From Stramonita haemastoma (lineage: Eukaryota; Mollusca; Gastropoda; Neogastropoda; Muricidae), in the NCBI GenBank assembly GCA_030674155.1, contig CM060326.1, forward strand, positions 12,620,642-12,684,641: 64,000 nt of DNA, read 5' to 3'. Within the stretch, counting starts at the first letter, position 1, and each line of letters starts with the position of its first letter. The notes under the pieces were generated by a model that worked only from the letters and a program-made list of their open reading frames with translations, had not been told where the DNA came from and searched no databases. A program made the position numbers and the translations under genes. Positions 1 to 18,526 of the stretch are shown here, one piece after another.

Positions 1-139
1 GTGAATGAAGGAATTGTTAGTTCCATTCAGTATGATCAGTAAGAATACTTGAAAGTTTGGGTTTTTTTTTCGTTTTGAGTACTTGTATTTATTACATGAT
101 CAGAACAAGAAAAAAAAAGATGGTCAATAAAATCAAAAA

Positions 140-340
140 GTTTGGATGATGGTGTGTAATGGTAGTGTATATAGGATGATGATGTATTGTAATATTAAGT
201 ACAAGGAATGATGATGTGTAGGGGTGTAGTGTATTTAGGAAGATGATGTGTTGTAATATTGTATATATATAAAGGATGATGACTGTGTAGTGGTATAGTG
301 TATATGATGCGTTGTAATATTGTATATGTATAAGATGTAG
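140..340. repeat. Degenerate tandem repeat, unit about 75-80 bp, about 3 copies
   Basis: The phrase ggatgatgatgt, then gtgtagtg, then gttgtaatattg recurs three times with small changes. It lies in the intron upstream of the first MIEAP-like exon. The rest of 1-1170 shows nothing further. Confidence 0.55.
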
Positions 341-1170
341 ACATTTAACTATCTTTATATGAATAGAGTACTTGCTATGTCATGGACCTCTGTTATACTA
401 TGATTTTGTGTAAGTATTGAAAGAATCTAATTCGTGGGAATGAACTGGGAAACACCCTGTTAATGTTGGCTTTCATCCTGACATGGGAGAGTTACAAGTG
501 CTGTCATATAAATTTTTCTCTCTGGAAGTTCTTTTTAAATCTATATCAATCCAAATCAGTCAAAATGGCTGTCTCTGACCAAAAGATTTTTTTAAAAACT
601 CCCTCTGTCAAGTTAACCTTTATCATTACAGCATGGCATATATCCTGTGCCATTGTAACCACTCTGTAAAATACATTGGTCATGTGTCATGCAACAGTAA
701 TCTAGATTTCATGGCAGGAGGCAAAAAAAAAAAAGACAAACTATATCACAAAAAGCATAATTATCCAACATCATCTGTGAGAATGTTTAAGAAGTTGTCT
801 GTAAAAGTCATTGAGAGCCGTTTGGAGATGCATGGTTGTGTCACAAATGGCAGCAGTTAACACTGACCCCAGTCACACTGAAAGACAAGACAGATCAGAC
901 AATTGGCAGTCTTGTACCATGTCTCTGATAATAATAGCTTGTTTATAAGGTGATCATTTTTTAAAACCAATTTTTCAGTGCCTACCATAATTGTTAATTA
1001 GACTTCTTCTTTTCATCATAATTTGAAAATGAAAGTTAAAAGGGCAAAACCTTAATTAGTTTCTAGTAGAAGCATTACATGTGTTATCCAGACTATTGTT
1101 CAATAACTTTAAAGCAGCATATTTGCAGCCATCTACAGCAATTCTAACTAGTCCCTGTGGGTGTTGACAG

Positions 1171-7983
<6,813 letters not shown>

Positions 7984-10138
7984 CTACCACAACGAAGAGG
8001 AAGGCAGCAGCCCGCTCTGTATTGTCCAGCATTAGGGTGCAGACCTCAGCAGTTTGTGCAGGGAGATTAGGGGTAGGGCTATGATTATGTGGACATACAT
8101 CAGATGTGAAAGAATTGATAACTGTGACATTTCTCAGCAGAAAGGAAGATCAAAGTCAACATGATGCTCTTGCACAAGGCTGTCATTTTGTGAGGATAGT
8201 GTGTGATATCATCTGCATGCTTGAATTTGTAACATCAGCTCATTTTCAGATTAAATCAGTCATCGTTCCAGAAAGAAAATGATGTATGATGTGTTGACAT
8301 GAAAAGTGAGGTCTGTTCATTTATTAACGAATGCGTTTTTTTTGTCAGTAACAACAGCCTGATTTATGTGACTTTTATCTAGAAAAGTATTTTGTGAAGC
8401 ATCAGTGTGTGAACATGTGCTTTGGGTGTGAAGAACCATAACAAAAAAAAATGAATACCTCCATTCTTGTTTGAGTTTTTTGTTTTGTTTGGACTAACTG
8501 CTGTAGCATGGAATCCAAGTCTTGCCGATGGTCAGCTTTAATGCCAGCGATCAGAAAACACCTGCGGTAGACATGTTAGAGGTGTGGTGTGATTTACTTA
8601 CTCCCTTGTGTTTATTTCGCTTTTTATGTCCAGCAGAAACCAGTGTACGAATATGGTAATTTATTTACATCATTTGTCTTTGTTATCACTGTGTAACAAA
8701 GTGTATGGGTGCTGACCAGTCAGCTGTGTTGGTTTGAATATCTTATGATAGTGACTTTTTTTTTTTGGCAAAATGATTTGTTATTCCTTTGATTCTGTTT
8801 TTGGTGTTACGCATTAGTTAACTGGACTCCATGATTTAACTTCTTGCACTGGTCTGATTACACTTCTCTTTTATTCTTCGATTACTATTTAAACTTCTGC
8901 TTTTCCCCCCATATCCCACAAAGTAGCTGTTAGTCTCTTTGATTCATTATTCTTTCTGTCTGCATGGTTTCTACAAGGTAATCTGTTTTTCTAGGTGTTG
9001 TGGTACAGACTTTCGTGTGTAATCTGTAATATGGTGGACTTTTTTGTCTCATGGTAAACAATTTCAGCTGTCATGGTTGTGGGGAAGGAGGATTATTTGT
9101 CTGTGTAAAATTTTTTTTTTTTTTTTAACTGTTTGCTTCCTTAAAATTATAAGCTTGTTATTGCAAAGTGAAATATTTCTAGACCAAATCCCCCCCCCCC
9201 CCCCCCTTTTTTTTTTCCGTTTCATCTTGCCTTGTTGCACTTTCTCTTCATGAAAAAAAAAGAGCAGAAAGTTTTCTAAAAGCTGATTTTCGAAACAAGG
9301 TCATCTTTTCCCTTCCTGTCATTTTTGTGGCCTGCCTATTCTCATTCTAATACAAGGCTTTATTTGTTTGTGTTGAGGGTAAAGTCATGAACATGGCCTC
9401 TTCACATTCTTTTTGGGTGATTATTTTCTTGATCTGTGATACGATATGTGTTTGTACTGTGGAGTGCAGAAAACTACTGATGTATTGGTTTTCCTCCTCC
9501 TTTTTTCCCCCCACTACAGTTCATTCCCTAAACTCATTCCATATACTTTTATATTTGGAACCATATACAATCATTTCATGTTTTTACAGTGTGTCCATTT
9601 CTTGTCTGTCTGTGTATTTTGAGACTGACGTTATTCCGTCCATGTTACATGAATTTTTTGTGTCCATTTTATTTTTTTTAATCTGTAAAGAGAGAGGGTT
9701 TTTTGTTGGTTTTATGTGATTTCTTTTTTTTTTAAGAGAAAATTTCTGTAAAATCGTGTTAACACCTTTGGTGATTTGGTGATCATTTTTTTTTAATTCC
9801 TTTTTTTTTTTTTTTTTTAAATTACAGATTTTGAACCTGACAATCGATTCAGACCTTCTTTTGGGAAAATGATTGAACAAATTGTTCATTCTTATCAATT
9901 ATTGATGTTAGTCTATCAGATTTTAGAATATAAATGAAAAGTGGGAAAATGAAAGCATAAAAAAAAAGCAGATGGAAGTGTTTTGCCTGAATGACTCCAA
10001 TTTCTCCCCCGACTTCCTGAAGAGTCCAAATCCTTAAACAGTTATTGGGACACCCACAGAGTTTCCTGCAGTGGGTCCTGGGAAGCTCGAATCTGGCAAA
10101 GTTTTGCATTGTCCAGGTTATGCTAAATTGTTAAAAGA

Positions 10139-10480
10139 AAATTAAAGCCTCAGAAAATGTTATATTGAAGGTAAATTAAAGCCTCAGAAAATGTTATATT
10201 GAAGGTATATGTCAAAGGTATCAGAAGGCATAAATTCAAAGTTATTGAAGGTAAATTAAGCCTCATGAAAGGAAAAATGTGACATTGAATTTTTTTTTTT
10301 GTTGGGGGGGGGGGGGGGATTATATATATGCAATTGTTTTTGTCCACCATCAAGGTCTAACTTCAGGGGTTGAAAGCTTTTTCAAAAACATCAGAAAATG
10401 AGAATGTAAATTTGAAGGTCATATTACAGAAGCTAAAGAAAAGCATCAGAAAAAGGAGTATGTGGTGTTACTGAAAGTGA
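10139..10480. repeat. Degenerate tandem repeat, unit about 33 bp
   Basis: The phrase aaattaaagcctcagaaaat, then gttatattgaagg occurs twice exactly in a row. Decayed relatives (cctcatgaaa, catcagaaaatgag, catcagaaaaagg) continue downstream around a poly-G run at about 10303-10318. Confidence 0.6.
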
Positions 10481-10589
10481 ACAAAGGTATAAAAGGGATT
10501 CATTTTATTATTTAAAAAATGGTGGAGGGAGGGGAGGCAGGTTGGGCGAGCAGTTAAAAAAAAGTGTAGCACTCATGATCCAATGGTAA

Positions 10590-10850
10590 CTGAAGGTGTG
10601 GGTGAGTTCTGTTCCCGCTAGAAGTGTGTATTTGAGAGGATTTCATCCTGTGAATAAAAATTGGTTCCGACTCCCTACTTCTGGAAGCCCTTTCGATGGA
10701 ACTATAAATACCCGAGTTCCTGTATACAAATTCAGGCAGAACATCTCGTGCATCCATCTGTTTTAGAAGAATAAGCCAGAGCTTTGACTGGTGGCATGGA
10801 TGATAACACACAGTCTTAGCATGCATCCTGCTACTTGGACAGATGTAGAC
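10590..10850 (+). repeat. Diverged SINE, family B-like
   Basis: It retains in order gttctgttcccgc, a gaggatttcatcctg block, tccgactccctacttctgg, gaactataaatacccgagtt, cagaacatctcgtg and ggcatggatgata. These are the landmarks of family B in the same order, but much older. Confidence 0.5.
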
Positions 10851-11404
10851 TCTGCCACATTCAGGCTGTCTGAAAAGTCAATGCAGTGTCTCCACAACTT
10901 CCCAAGGAGTTAAGTGAGGAGTCGAGTCACTTCAAGATATTTAGGGGACTTTTACTATTATCAAAATTATTATTATCATCATCATTATGATTTGCACTGT
11001 GGAAATGGTCAGCACTGCACCAGCTTTTTGAAATACTATATATACATTCTGTGATATTTTGCTTTCTTCCTTGTAAACCAGGTTATCAGTGTGTGAGAAA
11101 GATATTTTTAAGCGCTCAGTTGGAGTTTCCTCAGAGGAGGTTTTGGTGGGGGTTTTTTGGTGATCATTATAATAAATTGTTTTAAAGTGTTATAGATGTT
11201 TGGCTAGAACACAAATCATTATTTCAAAATAGTTATTTTATCAGTCCTGTAGAGAACTCTTACACAAATATAAATATATATATATATTAGCAATAAACAT
11301 AATTTTTTTAAAAGATGTATTGTTTTTTGTTGTTGTTTTGGATTCTCCCTTTGCGTGTTTGAATTTCTATTTTTTGTTACATGGTGACTGCCAATTATTC
11401 AGCC

Positions 11405-11406
11405 AT

Positions 11407-11441
<35 letters not shown>
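11405..11441. repeat. (AC)n microsatellite
   Basis: A short pure AC run in intergenic DNA. Confidence 0.9.
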
Positions 11442-11443
<2 letters not shown>

Positions 11444-11925
11444 GAGGGACAGGTGAGGGAAAAAAGTCATCAATCAAATAGATGCTGCATCAGAATCTGC
11501 ATTTTCTATCTTTTTCCTTTCTTCTTTTCAATTTTTTTGAGCATTTAGAATGTTTATCAAAATTATTAGCAATACTGCAATTTGTGTTGGGGGAGGGGTG
11601 AAGGTACTGATAAAAATAGTCTCTCCTCCTCCAAATTTCACAGATCTTCCTTGGGTTTGTTTCAATTTTTTAAATCATAGATCGTCTGTATCTTATGATA
11701 CCATATATATTATATACAAAATCATGATGATGCCTTGGTGGAATCTGGAATATCTGATACAGCATCTCTTGCACTTAAATGGTAGTCACTGAGCCCAGTA
11801 TTGCCCTATTAATTAATGAAAGTGTTTGAAGAACATTTTGATTAGACTGTTAACATAAGTCAAAAAGCTTGGGGAAAAAAGGCTCAGCAAGCTTTTGTCC
11901 TCCAGGCAGTCATCAGAAACCTTGA

Positions 11926-11931
<6 letters not shown>

Positions 11932-12002
<71 letters not shown>
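11932..12002. repeat. (AT)n microsatellite
   Basis: About 35 AT units, ending 59 bp before a TA-flanked MITE. Confidence 0.95.
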
Positions 12003-12005
<3 letters not shown>

Positions 12006-12060
12006 GCAGTCACTGGGCTCACTGAATATTGAATGATTCTGCCAATATACCCCTTTCATA

Positions 12061-12478
12061 TGTGACACTCCACCACATAAAGAGTCGCATTGCGCCAGAG
12101 GTCAATTTTTAGTTATGAGCATGTTATTAATCTGCAATGAATAAACTTTTCAACTCGGGGAAACAGATTGTGAATCGGACACTCCTATGTAAAGTTATTA
12201 CAAATTGAAATCGTAGCAGAAAGTGACAAAATAAGAAATTGACAAAGTTTTGCAGTGTAATAGGTTGCCAGAATGAGGGTTTGGGCGTTTTTAAATGTAT
12301 TTTTAAAGCAAAAGGAAACAAAGTTACACCTTAATACTTCAGTACAAGGTAGAAAAATAGCTTTTGTCTTATAATCAATCAGAATCTCAAAATCGACAAC
12401 TTGACCCTCACATGCCTAAAATGGCTCCTAGCGGAAAAGTGGGTCAGGTGCAAAGCGACTCATTTTGTGGTGTACATG
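12061..12478 (+). mobile_element. TA-flanked MITE, copy 1
   Basis: It begins TGTGACACTCCACCACATAA after TA at 12059-12060. It is collinear over about 410 bp with the copy at 29521-29934, sharing attacaaattgaaat, aatcaatcagaatctcaaaa and gcgactcatttt among others. The right inverted end has lost a few bases. Confidence 0.65.
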
Positions 12479-12912
12479 GTTAAAATGAAAGGAAAAGAAA
12501 TCTTGCATTATATCTCAGTTCCTCAAAAACTATATTTTACAAGAAATGCATTTGGATATACAAAGAGAAGTGGCAATATAAGGTTGACACCACTGGAAAC
12601 AGAAAAATACAAAAGCAAAAAACAAAATCTAGAAAAAGGCAAGTTATTCTTCACATAGTTCATATATGACTGAGATTGCATTGCTCATTCAATATATAAC
12701 ATTAGGCAAATGGTTTTTGGTTTAGTAGGATGAAAGTTATCAGTGGTGAAGAAGAACTGCACAATTTGAAACTGGAAAGGACTTCTGCCAATTTTTCCAT
12801 GCAACCAATGAAATGAATTTCACTATTTTCCTGGTTTGCTTTGATGTATAATGAAGGAAAGAGATGGGTTCTCTCTGAAAAGAAAATCATTTACCTTAAG
12901 AAACATTGTCAA

Positions 12913-12916
<4 letters not shown>

Positions 12917-12966
<50 letters not shown>

Positions 12967-12973
12967 CTCTCTC
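12917..12973. repeat. (CT)n microsatellite
   Basis: A pure CT run with one interruption. Confidence 0.95.
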
Positions 12974-13358
12974 ATTCACATTGTACACTTTAAAAACTTT
13001 TAAATCCTGCCTAAATTTCACTTCCAAGTCAATCTTTACACAGATCATGTACACACACTCTTCAGATTACACCATGTTATATTTTCCACCTGACAGAAAC
13101 TATTGTCCAATTCAAAATGCTTGCAGACACCTTTGAAGGAACCAGCACATGTGTTCATCCTTGCACAAGATGCTGGAAAAATTGACCAGGAATATGAAAG
13201 CTGCTAAATGCCTGGCAACACATCTAAGAGAAAAAGGGCATGTCTTCCACATAGTTCTAAGCTTCCTCTCTCTGCTGCATTTGTATTATCCATTTTTCTG
13301 GTTGAGCTTTGTTCAAAAAGAATGTTAATTATGGCAAATAACAAATTTATTAATTTTA

Positions 13359-16300
13359 TCACTTTTGGGAGGAGGATTCAAAATAATCGAGTTCCTCATC
13401 ACAAAAATCACATGGGAATCGGAAAAGGAGAGCCTTTCTTGGAGCTTTCTGGGATTTAGACTCGGGGTCCCTGTCTTCCATGTTTGTCTCAAAAAGAGAA
13501 CAACACTGACAGGCCACAAGTTCTTCAACTGGCACTACAAAGCCTATCAATGGAGCATGAGCCGGGCATTGAAGATTTTCTCTCTCAGGCTTAAGCTGGT
13601 GCCTGAGGGACAGCTGGAAGAGAGGATGGCCTTGGACTTTTCATGGGTACAGCTATGGTTTTCATCTTAAGACAACTGGAGCATTGAACAAGACCAAGTT
13701 TTGTCATTTTTTCGTTAGAATTACAGTGTGGTATAGGCGATTTTGAAGTCAGGTTTGCACACTTTCCTAGCTGACTATGTGTAGAAACTTGCTCCAAAAC
13801 ATTTGTTGTTGGTAAGCTGACGAACCTGAAATTCTTTTCTTTGTACTTCTGAGGCTCAGAATGTAGCTTGGAGCATTTTGCAGTTTTCAGAAGTGGCCAA
13901 GGTTGGTAGTAAAGGAAGGACTGCAGACCCTCAGTTCCGCTCCTGGACCTGTATGAGGGCTGATACTCCGTTGAAGAGTTAGAACTGTTCGCATTTAAAC
14001 CCGTTTCCTTGACAAGACAGAGTGGATCTTTTATGGCTGTGTGTCAGATGTCTTGCTACAGCCTTCATTGACGCTGTTTTCATGGACTCTCTTCATGCCC
14101 ATCTGTTTCATTGAACTGTTGGCACACTTTTGGGGCGTACTGCTTGGGTACACCACAGGGATTTCTGTTCTTTTCCCCGGAACTCTGAGATCAGGATGAC
14201 TTCGGGCTGTGTTGCTGACAGGCACACTCTTTTTTCTATCATTTTGTGTGCTTGCACGATTTCCTGCAGGTATGAAAGGCTTTGGGGGTGACGACGCACC
14301 TCGCTTACCCCTTTTCTTGGTGGGGGACCGCTGTGGACTTGTGTTACATTCACTTGAACTTCCCCCCATGTTTAGGCTGACACTGAGAGAGGAGGACATT
14401 CTATCGGTTGATTCTTCCATTCTGGCAGAACTCAGACTCTGTCTACTTGAATCAGATGTAGCGCTGACAATGGAAGCGTGGCTGCTATGGCGCTTGGAAA
14501 CGAGGCGCTGTGGTCTGGAACCCTTTTTCTTTTTCTCTACTGCTGTGCTGCAGTTCCACTCTGGGAGTTTTAGTGTTATACTTTTAGTAGCTTTACGTAT
14601 CTTTGGGGAAGCTGGTGGAATTGTTGTGATCACTTTGGCGTCTTTGTGCGTTGAAAATGTTATCATCTGAGGAAGGTATGGTTTGGGACTGGTATTACCA
14701 GAGGGTGTATTCTCACAGCTCTGTTCCCTATCAGCTGGTGATGGTTCATTTGGTTCACTCACTTCTGCACACTGATTGTTGGACTGGTATGGTGTTTTTG
14801 AGAATGATCTGCGAGAAAATCTTATTTTACTCCCTTTTGATTGTAATGTTGTGCTGGGAAAATTGCTGCTTTTGCTGCGTATGAATTTGATCTGGCAGTC
14901 ACTGCAGCCCCCTCCAATGCCTCCTTTGGTTTGTCTGTGTTCTTTGTATGAAAGTTGGGACATCGCTTAGGAATTCTGGAAACGTGAACTCTGCGGACTG
15001 GCGATCGGACTCTTGGGCTGCAGACTGGCACTTTCTCTGCGTCTCTGGCAGCTCCTTTCCCTGTGCTTTCTTTATCTTGAAGAGTGCTTGCACGTGGAAT
15101 TGTCTTTCTTTGTGGGGAAACAGAAACTCCCCTGGTTTTTACCACCAAGTCATTGTTTGACCGAGTGCGTTTCAAATCAGCAACGTCATCTTTTATCGTC
15201 CATACCACTAATTCGTTTGGCGTTTTTACTTGGAACAAACGTGTTGTATGTATCTGATGCGTTACTTTCAGTGGAAATGTTGAAGGTGCATGATGTCTGG
15301 GAAGCATCAGAAATGTGTTTGTTGGCATTTTCATCCACACTTTCATGAACTAGGTCTCTTTTGCACGCATGAAAATCTGTTTTGGTGAAGGTACCAAGTG
15401 GTGACATTGATTTTATCGCGGTAAAGCTGCTGAAACCGTCATCACTGATTTCAGTTTGAGATTTCATAAGGGTCTGAAATTTTGCTTCTTGAGTCTGAAG
15501 TTTTGCTTCTTCATCTACTTCAGTCTTCTGATTTCGGGAAATGCTGTCATCGGCGGCAGCTATACACTCTAGCAAGGCCTGAGAGTCACCTGCTGAGGTT
15601 TTGGTATGTGTGAGTGATGTGGTATAATCCTCAGTGAAAAACATATCAGGGAGATGTTCGTCTGACAAAACGAATCCTTCCCGTGATTAGTCTTGTGACA
15701 GACGTTGTCAGGATGAGCAGTTTTGCAGGGAGCCTTGATCGGACAAGGATCAACGCTTTCAGCAGCATCATAATAAGTAGGCTCAAAAGTTGCCTCTGCT
15801 GCTGGCTCAACGTTATAATCTTTAGGATCAACTTCTGTATCCAACTGATTTTGTGGGTATCCTCGTTTGCAGATGACTCTTTCAGAAAGTTTGTTGTTTT
15901 TCCGACGTTTAGATTTCTTGCTTAGTGTAGATGTAGAATTTTGAATGAGATCCGTGCTAGTTCCCTCCCTTTCAGAGGTTCTCATTTTCTTGGGCGAGGA
16001 AGTGTATTCTGGTTGACCTGCAGGAGTGTTTTCTTTGTTTGAGACGTCTTCATGTGCTTCTGAGCTCGCCTCCATGTCCTGAGCTTCAGCTGCCAGAACA
16101 ACCTGGTCAGGGCACTGACATTCTTCTAGCGAGCAAATACACCCATCTTCCACCAGACAGATACAAGCTTCACCAAGATCTTGGTAGATGTCAGACAGAA
16201 TGGCCTCTGCTTCGTGAGGTTCCCAATCTCTTGAGACTTCCCCGGGAGTATCTAAAGCATCTATTGATGAAGACAGTACATTTGCAGAGCCTGTGAAAAC

Positions 16301-17062
16301 TGTGTTGATCGAATTTTGAAAACCTCCGAGATCACAATTATAATATTTTTCTGAGGGATCTACACAATCAGACTGCTCTGAAGAGGAAACAACACACTGG
16401 CAAATTTCTAAAGAGTCAAAGACTCTAGTTTCATCAACACTAAACCTGTTGACGTCGTCAACACAGTGTGAGCCTTCATAATCATAAAAGGCTGAATCTA
16501 CACCGAGATTAAAGTCAACATCTGCGTGTCTTTTTCTGGTAGGGATTGGCACTCCATCATCCTCACCACCATCAATGTCCCCATTTTCCCTGTATGTTTG
16601 GGGAAAGAATTTACTTCTCTTTTGGGAAAAAGTGGGTATGTTTTCCACGAAAAATGAGCTGGGGTCAACTCCATTCTCTTGTCTTTCAAGTTTCTTTTCC
16701 TTTTCCCAAACCAGGTCCACATCCCCGGCCTCTTTATCTGACAACGTCGAGAAGACATCTAAAGAAGCTAACGTTGGTGTGGTGATGCGGTCTTTTAGAG
16801 CACTGATTTTCGAAAACCAATCCTGTTTTCTCAAACGCTTATGCGACGGGGTTCTGATGGGAAGATCAGGCGAAAGATCCACAGAGTTGGAACTAACCTG
16901 TCGTCTCCACGGCTTGGCAGAATCTGTTGTTGGCTGTGGATCCACATCTGAACCGCTCAGGATGACGATATCACGTGCCATGCCGTGCTTGTCTCGGATA
17001 CCACGCTGGAAATCTGGAGAGACACTGCTTTGACTCGGATTTTCAACGGCATCCTGATTCAT
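13359..17062 (-). CDS. Unrecognised Ser-rich, Cys-containing protein, one intron-poor coding region with about five frameshifts
   Basis: The ATG at 17062 opens 497 codons to 15569. The reading then continues collinearly in other frames: 15668 to 15186, 15346 to 14822, 14963 to 14031, the frame of 13797 through to 13591, and 13550 to 13359. Neighbouring frames overlap at each switch, at or near A/T homopolymers in most cases, so these look like 1-2 base indels, not introns. There are almost no other stops in 3.7 kb. The product would be about 1.2 kDa x 10^2, mostly disordered, with many SP/TP sites (SSPKKMRTS, RSPVRRVHVSR, SPQRSPTKKRGKRG). It also has a Cys cluster (ACICLVEDGCICSLEECQC, near 16100-16160) and C-terminal Cys pairs (CSSC, CQCC, CDFC). 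Basic Lys/Arg blocks suggest a nuclear protein. It is either a live gene with assembly errors or a young pseudogene. I do not recognise the family. Confidence 0.55.
15569..17062 (-). CDS. Longest uninterrupted segment (497 codons) of the unrecognised protein
   Basis: It starts MNQDAVENPSQSSVSPDFQR. A second Met at MARDIVILSGSD is a possible alternative start. Acidic and Ser-rich, it holds the motif DWFSKISALKDRI and the Cys cluster. The last roughly 30 codons are out-of-frame readthrough after the first indel near 15660. Confidence 0.6.
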   Translation of the reverse strand: MNQDAVENPSQSSVSPDFQRGIRDKHGMARDIVILSGSDVDPQPTTDSAKPWRRQVSSNSVDLSPDLPIRTPSHKRLRKQDWFSKISALKDRITTPTLASLDVFSTLSDKEAGDVDLVWEKEKKLERQENGVDPSSFFVENIPTFSQKRSKFFPQTYRENGDIDGGEDDGVPIPTRKRHADVDFNLGVDSAFYDYEGSHCVDDVNRFSVDETRVFDSLEICQCVVSSSEQSDCVDPSEKYYNCDLGGFQNSINTVFTGSANVLSSSIDALDTPGEVSRDWEPHEAEAILSDIYQDLGEACICLVEDGCICSLEECQCPDQVVLAAEAQDMEASSEAHEDVSNKENTPAGQPEYTSSPKKMRTSEREGTSTDLIQNSTSTLSKKSKRRKNNKLSERVICKRGYPQNQLDTEVDPKDYNVEPAAEATFEPTYYDAAESVDPCPIKAPCKTAHPDNVCHKTNHGKDSFCQTNISLICFSLRIIPHHSHIPKPQQVTLRPC

Positions 17063-17099
17063 TCCGCCCCGTGCATTTTACGTTGACGGCAAGGCGGTC

Positions 17100-17182
17100 A
17101 CTAATGATGACGCCAACCAGAAGACAACTTGAAGGGGTTACGTCATTATCGTCTTTACGTAATTCTTACAAATTACGTAGTG
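17100..17182 (-). promoter_or_regulatory. CRE/ATF-like site cluster upstream of the minus-strand gene
   Basis: TTACGTCA at 17138-17145 (TGACGTAA on the other strand), the palindrome TTACGTAA at 17155-17162, TTACGTAG at 17173-17180 and TGACGCCA at 17108-17115 lie within 75 bp. They are 45-120 bp upstream of the ATG at 17062, and the area is richer in CpG than its surroundings. Site matches are seen directly; promoter function is inferred. Confidence 0.4.
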
Positions 17183-17847
17183 TCTCCGATGACTTATCAG
17201 AACAAAAGCATTAAGTCGGCCTACAAGAAAAGGAGAGCCTGCGCAAGCTCTGAGAATGAGCTGGAAAGATGGAGGGGGGATTTTTTTTTTTTTTCATTTT
17301 TCTCTCCAGTTTCTTTGTCATTCTTTCTCCCTTTCTTTGTTTTTTTGTGTTTGTTTTTGTTTTTGCTCTTTCTCGTTTTCTTTCGTTCGTATCATATATA
17401 GATCTAGTCTTCTGCCTTTGTTCCTTTCCTACAGTTGTGTCTTTCCCCCTTTCTTTTCTTTTTTGCTTCCTTCACTACTTGATTTATGTATTTTAAGACA
17501 AAGAAAGATTAGTTGTGCCTAATGTGCGTGACTGGAGCACTAGACACACATTCTTGGCCAATGCCGAGATGCAGGTTTAGGTTACCACTGAACTAGTTGT
17601 AGTTCGGGATTTTGCCCTGAAATCAAAATTGAATCCGACTCTATTGCCATGCAAGTCATTCAGATGAGACTCTAGACCAAAGTCATACTATGAATGTACG
17701 CCAACATAGCAAAACCCCAGTCATTTTTTTATTCAAAGTAGGCCAGCTTTGGCAAGCTGTAAGGATAACATGGACATACCCCCTACCCTATCTGCTAACT
17801 TTATCATGGTCAACAGGAGGACTATTTTATTTTATTTATTTTATTTT

Positions 17848-18248
17848 ATACCACTTTATGTCACAACAGATTTCTCTGCGTAAAATTCGGGCTGCTCTCC
17901 CCGGGGAGAGTGCGTCGCGACAAGTGCAGCGCCTACCCATTATTTTTTTTCTTTTTCCTGTCTGCAATTGTATTTGTTTCCCTATCAGATGGGCTATCTC
18001 TACAGAATTTTGCCAGGGACAACCCCCTTGTTCCCGTGGGTTCTTTGACGCGCGCTAAATAATGATGTGTAACACACGGGACTTCGGTTTATCGTCTCAT
18101 CCGAAAGACTGGCACCAAGACCACCACACATGATCTAATGGATGGGGGAAAGGTTTTGGGCCCAAATGGGATTTAAACCACCGCACACTCCGACCCGGAC
18201 TTTTCACTTTCTAGACAGGCGTGTTGCCTCTAGACCACCGATCCTCCA
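17848..18248 (-). mobile_element. SINE family C, near full length
   Basis: The head lies at the right: gatcggtggtctagaggcaa with a B-box-like ggtttaaatccc. The core near 18080 contains acttcggtttatcgtctcat. The tail at the left is ataccactttatgtcacaac. It pairs with the copy at 42287-42693. Confidence 0.75.
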
Positions 18249-18526
18249 AAGAGTTGGGGCGGTTCAGCAGCTACACGTTAGGCCTATAATTATATCTTTT
18301 GGGAAAACCAGGATTAATACTGCTACTAATGTATATATACCGCTAAAACAACAATAACAACAACAAACAAGGAAAACCTGCATAATTATTATCGTACAAG
18401 AATCGGGCAATACACATAGTCTGACACAAACAAATGATGTAAAAACATTCAGTGGTTACATTTATCATGAGAATTGTGAAATGATACCCAACTGAATGAT
18501 AGTATTGCAGAAAACAAATCAATGAC

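Larger units (their letters stand above)
7984..11300 (+). other. MIEAP-like 3' UTR and downstream intergenic DNA
   Basis: No coding potential is visible. The region is AT-rich with many T runs, and the first clear AATAAA I see downstream is at 11171-11176, so the 3' UTR may be about 3 kb long. It also holds short tandem blocks at 10139-10480 and poly-C/poly-G runs near 9190 and 10303. Confidence 0.4.

Noticed and set aside
14209..15348. Plus-strand ORFs opposite the minus-strand gene
   Set aside because: Shadow frames. The minus strand has the longer, collinear frames and protein-like composition.
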